From NCBI RefSeq assembly GCF_900103845.1, contig NZ_FNIJ01000007.1, positions 62,001 through 126,000 on the forward strand: 64,000 nt of DNA, read 5' to 3'. The DNA comes from Pseudomonas jinjuensis (GTDB lineage: Bacteria > Pseudomonadota > Gammaproteobacteria > Pseudomonadales > Pseudomonadaceae). Both the position numbers and the translations under genes were made by a program. The notes under the pieces are model-generated. The model saw only the letters and a program-made list of their open reading frames with translations. It ran no database searches and had not been told where the DNA came from. Each line of letters begins with the position of its first letter. Position 1 is the first letter of the stretch. Positions 53,213 to 61,130 of this stretch are shown piece by piece.

Positions 53213-54592
53213 ATGTCCCTCCAGAGCATCCGCCCGGCCGCCGTTGCCGGCTTCTTCTATCCCGGAGAACCCCACGCCCTCGCCGCCCAGTTGCGGCAGA
53301 TGCTGGATCACGCCGACGCCCCGTCCGGCGCGCCGCCCAAGGCGCTGATCGTGCCCCACGCGGGCTACGTCTACTCCGGCCCCATCGCCGCCCAGGGCTA
53401 TGCGCAGCTGGCGCCGCTGCGCGACGTGGTGCGCCGTGTGCTGCTGCTCGGGCCGAGCCACCGGGTGGCCTTCGAGGGTGCGGCGCTGCCGGCCGCCTCG
53501 GCCTTCGACACGCCGCTCGGGCGGGTCGAGGTGGACGTCGAGGCCGTCGCCCGGCTGGCGGCGCTGCCGGGCGTGCTGGTCGACGACCGCGCCCATGCCT
53601 TCGAGCACGCGCTGGAGGTGCAGCTGCCGTTCCTGCAGACGGTGCTGGAGGACTTCCGCATCGTCCCGCTGACCCTCGGGCTGGTCGAGCCGAAGGTCGT
53701 CGCCGCGCTGCTGGACGAACTGTGGGGCGGGCCGGAGACGCTGATCGTGGTCAGTTCCGACCTGTCGCACTACCTGGAGTACCAGCAGGCCCGGCGCATC
53801 GATGCGGGCAGCGCCGAGCACGTCATGCAGCTGCAGGCCGATCTCGATCACGAGCAGGCCTGCGGCGCCACCGGCATCAACGCGCTGCTGCTCAGCGCCC
53901 GGCGCCACCAGCTGACGCCGCATCTGCTCGACCTGCGCAATTCCGGCGACACCGCCGGCGATCATTCGCGGGTGGTCGGCTATGCCTCGTTCGCCTTCAG
54001 CGAAGCGCCGGCCGTCCAGCGCCTCGAACCGGACGTCGATCGCCAGGCGCTGGGGCGTGCGCTGCTCGGCCAGGCGCGCGACGCCATCGACGAGTGCCTG
54101 GGTCTGGCGCGCTTCGCCGCCCCGGCCGAGCATCAACTGCTGGATGAGCCGGGCGCCTGCTTCGTCACCCTGACCCTGGAAGGCCAGCTGCGCGGCTGCA
54201 TCGGCCGGCTGGTGCCGGAGCGCTCGCTGCGCGAGGACGTGCGGGCCAACGCCCGCGCCGCCGCGACCGAGGACCCGCGCTTCCTGCCGCTGAGCGAGGC
54301 GGAGTGGGCGGAGACCCGGCTGGAGGTTTCGCTGCTCAGCCCGATCCACTACCGCGCCTGCCCCGACGTGGACAGCGCGCTGGAGCTGATCGAGCCGGGC
54401 GTGCACGGCGTGGTGCTGGAAGGCGGCGGCCAGCGCTCGACCTTCCTGCCGCAGGTATGGCAACAGTTGCCGGACCCGCGCGAGTTCCTCCAGCAGCTGT
54501 TGCAGAAGGCCGGGCTGAGTTACTGGCCGGCCGACATGCAACTGGGCCTGTACCGCGTCTGGGCGCATCATGAAAGGAGCGATGTCCTTTGA
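53213..54592 (+). CDS. AmmeMemoRadiSam system proteins B and A fused (MEMO1 + AMMECR1 domains)
   Basis: 459 aa fusion. Residues about 5-265 are a MEMO1 domain: IRPAAVAGFFYPGEPHALAA, ALIVPHAGYVYSGPIAAQGY (His of the metal site), LLGPSHRVAFEGAALPAASA, FEHALEVQLPFLQTVL, and IVVSSDLSHYLEY. Residues about 275-450 are an AMMECR1 domain with ACFVTLTLEGQLRGCIGRL and WAETRLEVSLLSPI. MEMO1 homologues bind iron or copper; AMMECR1 function is unknown. The radical SAM partner starts 36 bases downstream. Start ATG 53213. Confidence 0.9.
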   Translation: MSLQSIRPAAVAGFFYPGEPHALAAQLRQMLDHADAPSGAPPKALIVPHAGYVYSGPIAAQGYAQLAPLRDVVRRVLLLGPSHRVAFEGAALPAASAFDTPLGRVEVDVEAVARLAALPGVLVDDRAHAFEHALEVQLPFLQTVLEDFRIVPLTLGLVEPKVVAALLDELWGGPETLIVVSSDLSHYLEYQQARRIDAGSAEHVMQLQADLDHEQACGATGINALLLSARRHQLTPHLLDLRNSGDTAGDHSRVVGYASFAFSEAPAVQRLEPDVDRQALGRALLGQARDAIDECLGLARFAAPAEHQLLDEPGACFVTLTLEGQLRGCIGRLVPERSLREDVRANARAAATEDPRFLPLSEAEWAETRLEVSLLSPIHYRACPDVDSALELIEPGVHGVVLEGGGQRSTFLPQVWQQLPDPREFLQQLLQKAGLSYWPADMQLGLYRVWAHHERSDVL

Positions 54593-54628
54593 CTGGACCG
54601 CCCGCTCGCGGGCGGTGCGAGGTGATCC

Positions 54629-55696
54629 ATGAACCATCCCGGCCGTTGGTGGCATGCGCTGGAGGATGGCCGTATCCAGTGCGACCTCTGCCCGCGCGAA
54701 TGCAAGCTGCATGACGGGCAGCGCGCGGCCTGCTTCGTGCGCATGCGCGAGGGCGACCAGGTGGTGCTGACCACCTACGGGCGCAGTTCCGGCTTCTGCA
54801 TCGACCCCATCGAGAAGAAGCCGCTCAACCACTTCCTGCCGGGCTCCAGCGTGCTGTCCTTCGGCACCGCCGGCTGCAACCTGGCGTGCAAGTTCTGCCA
54901 GAACTGGGACATCTCCAAGTCCCGCGACATGGACCGCCTGATGGACTCCGCCGCGCCCGACGCCATCGCCCGCGCCGCCCGCGAGGTGGGTGCGGCGAGC
55001 GTGGCCTTCACCTACAACGACCCGGTGATCTTCGCCGAATACGCCATCGACATCGCAGCGGAATGCCGCAAGCTCGGCGTGCACAGCGTGGCGGTGACCG
55101 CCGGCTACATCGGCCGCAGCGCGCGCGGGGAATTCTATGCGGCGATGGACGCGGCCAACGTCGACCTCAAGGGCTTCACCGAGGACTTCTATACCAGGTT
55201 CTGCGGCGCGCACCTGGCGCCGGTGCTCGACACCCTGCAGTTCATCCACCACGAGACCGACACCTGGCTGGAGATCACCACCCTGCTGATCCCGGACGCC
55301 AACGACAGCGACGCGGAAATCACCGCGCTGTCGCGCTGGGTCGCCCGCGAGCTGTCGCCGCAGGTGCCGCTGCACTTCACCGCCTTCCACCCGGACTTCA
55401 AGCTCACCGACCGTTCGCGCACGCCGCACGAGACGCTGCTGCGCGCCCGCCGCATCGCGTTGGACGAGGGTTTGCAGCATGTGTACGTGGGCAACGTGGT
55501 CGACCTGGAAGGCGCGACCACCTACTGCGCGCAGTGCAAGGCGCCGCTGATCGTGCGCAACTACTACGCCATCGTCGATTACCGGCTGGGCGAGGACGGC
55601 TGCTGTCCGGATTGCGGCAGCCGGCTGGTGGGTCACTTCGACAGCCGCGCGGGGCATTTCGGCAATCGGCGGATTCCGGTGCGGTTGGCTTCCTGA
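54629..55696 (+). CDS. AmmeMemoRadiSam system radical SAM enzyme
   Basis: 355 aa. Radical SAM CxxxCxxC is C83-x3-C87-x2-C90 (GCNLACKFCQNWDISKSRDM). The N-terminal CDLCPREC with C35 (residues 18, 21, 25, 35) could be an extra Fe-S or zinc site, and the C-terminus has a CxxC...CxxC ribbon (YCAQCKAPL, CCPDCGSRL). The family resembles pyruvate formate-lyase-activating enzymes, PflA/AmmeMemoRadiSam type. RBS GAGGTGATCC. With the upstream MEMO1-AMMECR1 gene it forms the two-gene form of this system. Target of the radical chemistry unknown. Confidence 0.9.
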   Translation: MNHPGRWWHALEDGRIQCDLCPRECKLHDGQRAACFVRMREGDQVVLTTYGRSSGFCIDPIEKKPLNHFLPGSSVLSFGTAGCNLACKFCQNWDISKSRDMDRLMDSAAPDAIARAAREVGAASVAFTYNDPVIFAEYAIDIAAECRKLGVHSVAVTAGYIGRSARGEFYAAMDAANVDLKGFTEDFYTRFCGAHLAPVLDTLQFIHHETDTWLEITTLLIPDANDSDAEITALSRWVARELSPQVPLHFTAFHPDFKLTDRSRTPHETLLRARRIALDEGLQHVYVGNVVDLEGATTYCAQCKAPLIVRNYYAIVDYRLGEDGCCPDCGSRLVGHFDSRAGHFGNRRIPVRLAS

Positions 55697-56000
55697 CGCG
55701 CCCGCGTCATGCACCCTACGCGGGACGTGAACCCGTAGGAGCGGGCCATGCCCGCGACCCGCCGGGATGTCGCGCGCATGGCGCGCTCCTACGAAAGCGC
55801 GAGGCGGATTTCTTATCGTTCCCGTGCCCAGACGGCGGTGGATAACGCTGGCGCGTTATGCACCCTACGCGGGCACGAACCTGTAGGAGGCGGATGCGCC
55901 AGCAAAAGTGTTCCGCTCCCTTGCACCCTGGCTGTTCCTTACCCCCTCCACTGTCGGCTCCTAGAATGGACCTTCCCCTCTGCCTGCCGAGCCCGCCCCC
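55697..56000. repeat. Repeat-rich gap before the EamA gene
   Basis: Contains a TGACGCGCCCGCGTCATGCACCCTAC unit (55694-55719), a GTAGGAGCGGGCCATGCCCG/CATGGCGCGCTCCTAC REP pair (55735-55792), and a GATAACGCTGGCGCGTTATG unit (55834-55868). No gene or terminator found. Confidence 0.8.
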
Positions 56001-56912
56001 ATGTCCGCCCCCGCACGCGTCTCGCTGACGCTGATCGCCGCCTTCTTCGCCCTGTATTTCATCTGGGGCTCGACCTACCTGGCGATTCTCGTCGGCGTCG
56101 AATCCTGGCCGCCGATGCTGATGGCCGGCTGCCGCTTCCTCGTTGCCGGCGCGCTGATGTTCGCCTGGATGCGCTGGCGCGGTGCGCCCTGGCCGACGGC
56201 GCGGGAGTGGGTCAACGGCGGGATGATCGGCATCCTCCTGCTCAGCTGCGGCAACGGCGGCGTGACCGTGGCCGAGCACTGGGGCGTGGCGTCCGGCGTA
56301 GCGGCGCTGGCGATCGCCACGGTGCCGCTGTTCACCCTGCTGTTCGGCATGCTCTTCGGCCAGCGCAACACCGTGCTGGAATGGTCGGGCATCGCCTTGG
56401 GCCTCGGCGGCATCTTCCTGCTCAACCTCGGTTCCAACCTGCAGGGCAGCCCGGCCGGCGCCGCGCTGATCCTGTTCGCCGCCGCGGCCTGGGCCTTCGG
56501 CTCGGTGTGGAGCCGGCGCCTGCCGCTGCCCGCCGGGCCGATGGCCAGCGCGGTGGAAATGCTCGTCGGCGGCGCCGCGCTGCTGCTCGCCAGCGCGCTC
56601 AGCGGCGAGCGCATGACCCAGCTGCCGACCTTCGCCGGCTGGATGGCCTGGGCCTACCTGGTGGTGTTCGGCTCGATCGTCGCCTTCAGCGCCTACATGT
56701 ACCTGCTCGACCACGTGCGCCCGGCGGCGGCGACCAGCTACGCCTACGTCAACCCGGCGGTGGCGGTGCTGCTCGGCGTGATGTTCGCCGGCGAGCACAT
56801 CGGCATGGCGGAGGCGCTGGCGATGGCGGTGATCATCGGCGCCGTGGTGCTGATCGGCCTGCCGCAGTGGCGCGCCCGGGCGGAGGCCCAGGCGCAGGTG
56901 GAGGGCGGCTGA
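56001..56912 (+). CDS. EamA/DMT-family transporter
   Basis: 303 aa with ten hydrophobic segments in two EamA repeats: FFALYFIWGSTYLAILVGVE (first helix, with the conserved WGS), then the second-half PTFAGWMAWAYLVVFGSIVA and AAATSYAYVNPAVAVLLGVM, with VNPxVAxLLG. Exports amino acids or other metabolites in the family. Starts at ATG 56001 and is convergent with the rhodanese gene. From sequence the substrate is unknown. Confidence 0.88.
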   Translation: MSAPARVSLTLIAAFFALYFIWGSTYLAILVGVESWPPMLMAGCRFLVAGALMFAWMRWRGAPWPTAREWVNGGMIGILLLSCGNGGVTVAEHWGVASGVAALAIATVPLFTLLFGMLFGQRNTVLEWSGIALGLGGIFLLNLGSNLQGSPAGAALILFAAAAWAFGSVWSRRLPLPAGPMASAVEMLVGGAALLLASALSGERMTQLPTFAGWMAWAYLVVFGSIVAFSAYMYLLDHVRPAAATSYAYVNPAVAVLLGVMFAGEHIGMAEALAMAVIIGAVVLIGLPQWRARAEAQAQVEGG

Positions 56913-56925
56913 GCGCCTGTCCGCG

Positions 56926-57264
56926 TCAGATCACGAAGAACCCGTGGGTGCCGCCGCCGGTCTCGCGCCAGCCGGCCAGGCAGCCGTCGAGCAGGGCGAC
57001 GTCGAGGTAGCCGAAGTCCACCAGCCGTTGTGCGGCGATCTGGGCGAGGCCTTCGCCGTCGTCGTAGAGGGTGATCGCCGTATCGCGCCGGGGAATCCGC
57101 GCGAACACCTCCAGTTCCAGCTTCGACAGCGGAAGGTTGGCGGCGAACAGCGGATGCGCCTGGGCGAACGGATCCTCCTCGCGGACGTCGACCAGCGCCA
57201 CCTCGCGGCTGTCGAGCAGGGCGGCGCGGATATCGTGGAAGGTGCGGCGGGCGAACCGGGTCAT
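56926..57264 (-). CDS. Single-domain rhodanese-like protein, probably truncated
   Basis: 112 aa. Rhodanese fold: FHDIRAALLDSREVALVDVR, EEDPFAQAHPLFAANLPLSK, and LVDFGYLDVALLDGCLAGWR. The active-site loop reads YDDGEG where catalytic rhodaneses have YCxxGxR, so the sulfur-carrying Cys is absent. From memory, P. aeruginosa PA2603, next to the dioxygenase PA2602, is a much longer multi-domain protein starting the same way; this one stops after the first domain (TGGGTHGFFVI). Coupled to the dioxygenase gene by ATGA. Possibly a remnant or a regulatory partner. Confidence 0.78.
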   Translation of the reverse strand: MTRFARRTFHDIRAALLDSREVALVDVREEDPFAQAHPLFAANLPLSKLELEVFARIPRRDTAITLYDDGEGLAQIAAQRLVDFGYLDVALLDGCLAGWRETGGGTHGFFVI

Positions 57265-57866
57265 TGCGGATTCTCTTTCGACAGGTTCCAGAGATTGGGC
57301 AACAGGCTGTTGGAATAGCCGGAGATGAAGGGTTTCTCCCCACCCTCGGCGGTGTAGACGGCGCGGCGCACGGCGCCGATGTTAGCGCCGTAGACGTGGA
57401 TGCTGATCGAGCTGCGGTCGTTGTAGGCGTTGCTCACCTGATGGATGTCGCCGATACGCGGCGACACCGCTTCCACCTCGCCCGGTTCCAGCCGATGTGG
57501 TTCGCCGGTGGGCTGCAGGCGGCTGTCGGCATCGAAGGCGAACGGCTGCGAATACTCCGCGCCGCGCAGCATGCCGATCAGGCCCCAGACCCGGTGGTCG
57601 TGGACCGGCGTGCGCTGGCCGGGGCCCCAGACGAAGCTGACCACCGAGAAGCGCTGGCGCGAATCGACGTGCAGCAGGTACTGCTGGTAGCGCTCGGGAT
57701 CGGGCCGGGCGAAGGCCTCGGGCAGCCAGTCGTCGTGGCGGACCAGTTCGGCGAGCAGCGGGCGGGCGTTGTGCAGCAGCGCTGCTTCGTCGGGTTGGGT
57801 GTCGATCAGTGCCGCCAGGTCGCCGATGAAGGCGCGCAGGCGGTCGAAGCGGAGGGGGACGGACAT
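57261..57866 (-). CDS. Thiol dioxygenase, 3-mercaptopropionate dioxygenase type
   Basis: 201 aa, as PA2602 of P. aeruginosa. Cupin with the Fe(II) ligands H89 and H91 (GQRTPVHDHRVWGLIGMLRG) and H142 (GDIHQVSNAYND). Ser155, His157 and Tyr159 (SISIHVYG) form the thiol-dioxygenase triad, and Arg168 lies in ANIGAVRRAV. Arg168 and the lack of the cysteine dioxygenase Arg60-type residue match bacterial 3-mercaptopropionate dioxygenases, which also accept cysteine. Oxidises the thiol to a sulfinate. Stop overlaps the rhodanese start. Confidence 0.88.
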   Translation of the reverse strand: MSVPLRFDRLRAFIGDLAALIDTQPDEAALLHNARPLLAELVRHDDWLPEAFARPDPERYQQYLLHVDSRQRFSVVSFVWGPGQRTPVHDHRVWGLIGMLRGAEYSQPFAFDADSRLQPTGEPHRLEPGEVEAVSPRIGDIHQVSNAYNDRSSISIHVYGANIGAVRRAVYTAEGGEKPFISGYSNSLLPNLWNLSKENPQ

Positions 57867-57955
57867 GGCGCGAATCCTTGTGGCCGGGGATGCAAATCAC
57901 GGTAGCAAAAGGATCTTTATTCATGAAGTGCAATTTGAATATAAGCTAATATGCG

Positions 57956-57968
57956 TAGATTGCATCTA
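57956..57968. promoter_or_regulatory. Short palindrome in the dioxygenase-lysR divergent region
   Basis: TAGAT-TGC-ATCTA, 14 bases before the lysR-type start, within a 117-base divergent promoter region that is locally AT-rich. Resembles a LysR-type half-site pair, but LysR sites vary too much for a firm claim. Confidence 0.35.
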
Positions 57969-57982
57969 GTGCCGGGATAGCC

Positions 57983-58876
57983 ATGAAAATCGACGATATC
58001 GACGCCTTCGTCGCGGTAATCCGCTGCCAGTCCCTCAGCCAGGCGGCGGAAAGCCTGCAACTGACCCAGTCGGCCATCACCCGCCGCGTGCAGAGCCTGG
58101 AAGAGTCGCTGGGCGTGGAACTGCTCGACCGCAACACCAAGCCGCTGAAACCGACGCTGATCGGCCTGCGCGTCTACCAGCAGTGCCGCCAGGTGCTGCG
58201 CGAGGTCGACGGCCTGCGCGAACTGGTGGCCGGCGACACGCCGCCCAGCGGCGTGCTGCGCCTCGGCGTGCCGCAGAGCATCGGCGAGCTGGTGCTGCCG
58301 GATGCCCTGCGCCGGCTGGGCGACGACTACGCCGGGCTGCGCGCGCAGGTGACCACCGGCTGGGGTGGCCAGTTGCTGGAGCGCATGCAGGACGGCGAGC
58401 TGGATGCCGCCGTGGCGCTGTTCCCGCCGAGCAAGGTGTTCCCCGACAGCCTGCAGGCCGAAGCGCTCGGCGGCATGCGCCTGCGCGTGGTCGCCGCGCG
58501 CGACGGCGGGATCGATGCCACGCGGCTGGCCGACTGCTACCGCCACGGCTGGGTGCTCAACCCGGATGGCTGCGGCTTCCGCGCCGGCCTGCAGCGGACG
58601 CTGGCCGACCAGGGGCTGAACCTGCAGGTGAACCTGGAAACCTTCGGCAGCGAGCTGCAGCTCGGCCTGGTCGCCGAAGGCCGCGGGCTCGGGCTGGTGC
58701 CGGCGCCGGTGCTCGAACGCAGCCGCCATCGCGAGGCGCTGCAGGTACTGGCGCTGCAGGATTTCCAGCCGCAGATCGAACTCTGGCTGGTGCATCCGAA
58801 GGCGCTGGGCAGCCTGCTGCCGGTGGTGCGGCTGTTCGGCGCGGCGGTGGCGGAGGGGTTGCAGCCGCGCGGTTGA
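57983..58876 (+). CDS. LysR-family transcriptional regulator
   Basis: 297 aa. N-terminal winged helix (MKIDDIDAFVAVIRCQSLSQ, AAESLQLTQSAITRRVQSLE) and a substrate-binding domain (GVLRLGVPQSIGELVLPDAL, FGSELQLGLVAEGRGLGLVP). Divergent from the thiol dioxygenase operon and upstream of tauABCD, so it likely senses a sulfur compound and regulates both. From memory like PA2601. Confidence 0.9.
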   Translation: MKIDDIDAFVAVIRCQSLSQAAESLQLTQSAITRRVQSLEESLGVELLDRNTKPLKPTLIGLRVYQQCRQVLREVDGLRELVAGDTPPSGVLRLGVPQSIGELVLPDALRRLGDDYAGLRAQVTTGWGGQLLERMQDGELDAAVALFPPSKVFPDSLQAEALGGMRLRVVAARDGGIDATRLADCYRHGWVLNPDGCGFRAGLQRTLADQGLNLQVNLETFGSELQLGLVAEGRGLGLVPAPVLERSRHREALQVLALQDFQPQIELWLVHPKALGSLLPVVRLFGAAVAEGLQPRG

Positions 58877-59186
58877 GCGCACGAGGTCGCGGGCAAAGGC
58901 CTTCGCGAGCAAGCTCGCTCCTACAGGAGGCACTGCTCTTCGTAGGAGCGAGCTTGCTCGCGAACGCTGGCGACGCCAGAAGCTTCGCGAGCAAGGACTG
59001 GGCGTCCCCCCCTCGGTCCTGCGGGGGCTTTCGTCGCGTCATAAATTAATTCCCAAAAATTATTTACTCTTAATTTTTTATAACTGTAATCTTCATTTTA
59101 CCGGACCACCGGACACCCATTACGACTATGTCCCGTGGTCCGTCCTCGCTCAGGAGGCGGCACCCGTCGCCCCTGAGGAGTTCAGC
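58877..59186. promoter_or_regulatory. REPs and AT-rich promoter region of tauABCD
   Basis: REP arms (GTAGGAGCGAGC family) at 58902-58924 and 58942-58964 point in opposite directions. A third arm at 58984-59022 is interrupted by GACTGGGCGTCCCCCC (58996-59011). The AT-rich stretch 59040-59100 (ATAAATTAATTCCCAAAAAT, TTTTTTATAACTG) before tauA differs sharply from its surroundings and probably holds the sulfate-starvation promoter and regulator sites. Confidence 0.6.
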
Positions 59187-60206
59187 ATGTCCCGCAATCG
59201 ATTCCTGCGCCGCGTTGCCGTCGGCCTTGCCGCTTCCGCGGCGCTGTTCGGCACCGTCGCCGCCCAGGCCGACATCACCCTCGGCTACCAGACGGGCATC
59301 GACCCGACCAAGGTTCCCCAGGCCGACGGCACCTATGAAAAGGCCATCGGCGAGAAGCTCGACTGGCGCCGCTTCAACAGCGGCGCGGAAGTGATCGCCG
59401 CCATCGCCTCCGGCGACGTGCAGCTCGGCAACCTCGGCTCCAGCCCGCTGGCTGCCGCCACTTCACGCGGCCTGCCTATCGTCGCCTTCATCGTCTCCGC
59501 GCAGATCAACTCCGCCGAGGCGCTGGTGGTGCGCAACGGCAGCAGGATCGACAAGCCCGAGGACCTGGTTGGCAAGACCATCGCCACGCCCTTCGTGTCC
59601 ACCTCGCACTACAGCCTGCTGGGCGCGCTGAAGCACTGGAAGATCGACCCGGCCAAGGTGAAGGTGGTCAACCTCAATCCATCCGAGATCGCCGCCGCCT
59701 GGCGTCGCGGCGACATCGACGGCGCCTTCGTCTGGTCGCCGGCCCTCGGCGAGATCAAGAAGAGCGGCAAGGTACTCACCGATGCGGCGGAAGTCGGCCA
59801 GTGGGGCGCGCCGACCTTCGAGGTGTGGGTGGCGCGCAAGGACTTCGCCGAGAAGCACCCGGAAATCATCGCCAGATTCGCCAAGGTCAGTCTCGACGCC
59901 TTCGCCGACTACAACGCGCACAAGGCCGAGTGGACCGCCGATTCCGAACAGGTGAAGAAGATCGCCCGGCTGACCGGAGCCGATCCGAAGGATGTCCCCG
60001 AACTGCTGGCCGGCTCGGCCTTCCCGGAGGCCAGGGAACAGCTGTCCGGCAACCTGCTCGGCGGCGGCACGGCGAAGGACATCGCCGGCACCGCGGCCTT
60101 CCTCAAGGAGCAGAAGCGCGTGCCCGCCGTTCTCGACGACTACTCGCCGTATGTCAGCGCGGAGTACGTGCGCAAGGCGGAGTCGGTGCAGGTGGGGCAG
60201 CGCTGA
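59187..60206 (+). CDS. tauA: Taurine/sulfonate ABC transporter binding protein
   Basis: 339 aa. Signal peptide MSRNRFLRRVAVGLAASAAL...A-Q-A. TauA/SsuA fold: ITLGYQTGIDPTKVPQADGT, IGEKLDWRRFNSGAEVIAAI, QLGNLGSSPLAAATSRGLPI and TFEVWVARKDFAEKHPEIIA. Periplasmic capture of taurine or other sulfonates. Followed by a REP pair, then tauB. Confidence 0.92.
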   Translation: MSRNRFLRRVAVGLAASAALFGTVAAQADITLGYQTGIDPTKVPQADGTYEKAIGEKLDWRRFNSGAEVIAAIASGDVQLGNLGSSPLAAATSRGLPIVAFIVSAQINSAEALVVRNGSRIDKPEDLVGKTIATPFVSTSHYSLLGALKHWKIDPAKVKVVNLNPSEIAAAWRRGDIDGAFVWSPALGEIKKSGKVLTDAAEVGQWGAPTFEVWVARKDFAEKHPEIIARFAKVSLDAFADYNAHKAEWTADSEQVKKIARLTGADPKDVPELLAGSAFPEAREQLSGNLLGGGTAKDIAGTAAFLKEQKRVPAVLDDYSPYVSAEYVRKAESVQVGQR

Positions 60207-60216
60207 GTTCTTCCTT

Positions 60217-60290
60217 GTAGGAGCGAGCTTGCTCGCGAACACCGGCCGGCTCCGAAGCTCAGTCCGGTTCGCGAGCAAGCTCGCTCCTAC
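60217..60290. repeat. REP pair between tauA and tauB
   Basis: Arms 60217-60239 and 60268-60290 (GTAGGAGCGAGC family), inside the operon. Intra-operon REPs often uncouple binding-protein mRNA levels from the rest; that role is inferred. Confidence 0.9.
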
Positions 60291-60338
60291 GAAGAGCGAA
60301 GCGCGAGCATTCCTTCTCACCCTGCGGAGGCAGAATCC

Positions 60339-61130
60339 ATGAGCCGTCTGACGGCCGAGGCCGTGAGCCTCTCTTTCCAGCAGCACGGGCGCACGCGCCA
60401 GGTGCTGCGCGACCTGAACCTGAGCCTGGCCAAGGGCGAATCGCTGGTGGTGCTCGGTCCGTCCGGTTGCGGCAAGTCCAGCCTGCTCAATGTGCTGGCC
60501 GGTTTCCAGGCGCCGGACAGCGGCCGAGTGCAGATCGACGGGCGCACCCTCGAAGGCCCCGGCGGCGAGCGCGGCGTGGTGTTCCAGGATGACGCCCTGA
60601 TGCCCTGGCTGAGCGCGCTGGAAAACGTCGCCCTCGGCCTGCGCATCCGCGGCCTGGGCAAGGTCGAACGCGAGGCGCGGGCGCGTGAGGTGCTGGCGCT
60701 GGTCGGTCTGCAGGACCACGCCGACTACGGCATCTCCCAGCTTTCCGGCGGCCAGCGGCAGCGTCTTGGCCTCGCCCGCGCGCTGGCGGTGGAGCCGGAT
60801 TTCCTCCTGCTCGACGAACCCTTCGGCGCCCTCGACGCGCTGACCCGCGAGCGCATGCAGGTGCTGACCCTCGACCTCTGGCGCAAGACCGGCAAGGGCC
60901 TGTTCCTCATCACCCACAGCGTCGACGAGGCGCTGTTCCTCGCCACCGACCTGCTGGTGATGGACGGCCCGCCGGCACGCATCGTCCGCCGCCTGTCGCT
61001 GGACTTCGCACGGCGCTACGCGGCCGGCGAACCGGTGCGCTCGATCAAGGCCGACCCGGAATTCGCCCGCCTGCGCCAGGCATTGCTGGACGAGTTCCTT
61101 GAACAACCGGAGGTGGAACATGCCCACTGA
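60339..61130 (+). CDS. tauB: Taurine ABC transporter ATP-binding protein
   Basis: 263 aa ABC ATPase. Walker A VVLGPSGCGKSSLLNVLAGF, Q-loop VVFQDDALMPWLSALENVAL, signature ISQLSGGQRQRLGLARALAV, Walker B FLLLDEPFGALDALTRERMQ, and H-loop LFLITHSVDEALFLATDLLV. Energises sulfonate import. Its last 11 bases overlap tauC. Confidence 0.94.
   Translation: MSRLTAEAVSLSFQQHGRTRQVLRDLNLSLAKGESLVVLGPSGCGKSSLLNVLAGFQAPDSGRVQIDGRTLEGPGGERGVVFQDDALMPWLSALENVALGLRIRGLGKVEREARAREVLALVGLQDHADYGISQLSGGQRQRLGLARALAVEPDFLLLDEPFGALDALTRERMQVLTLDLWRKTGKGLFLITHSVDEALFLATDLLVMDGPPARIVRRLSLDFARRYAAGEPVRSIKADPEFARLRQALLDEFLEQPEVEHAH

Noticed and set aside
51440-55714. Very long minus-strand frame upstream of the FabG4-like gene (total 1873 codons)
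   Set aside because: Only the part 50093-51439 is a real gene. The rest is antisense to the thiolase, MEMO1 and radical SAM genes, a usual effect in GC-rich DNA.
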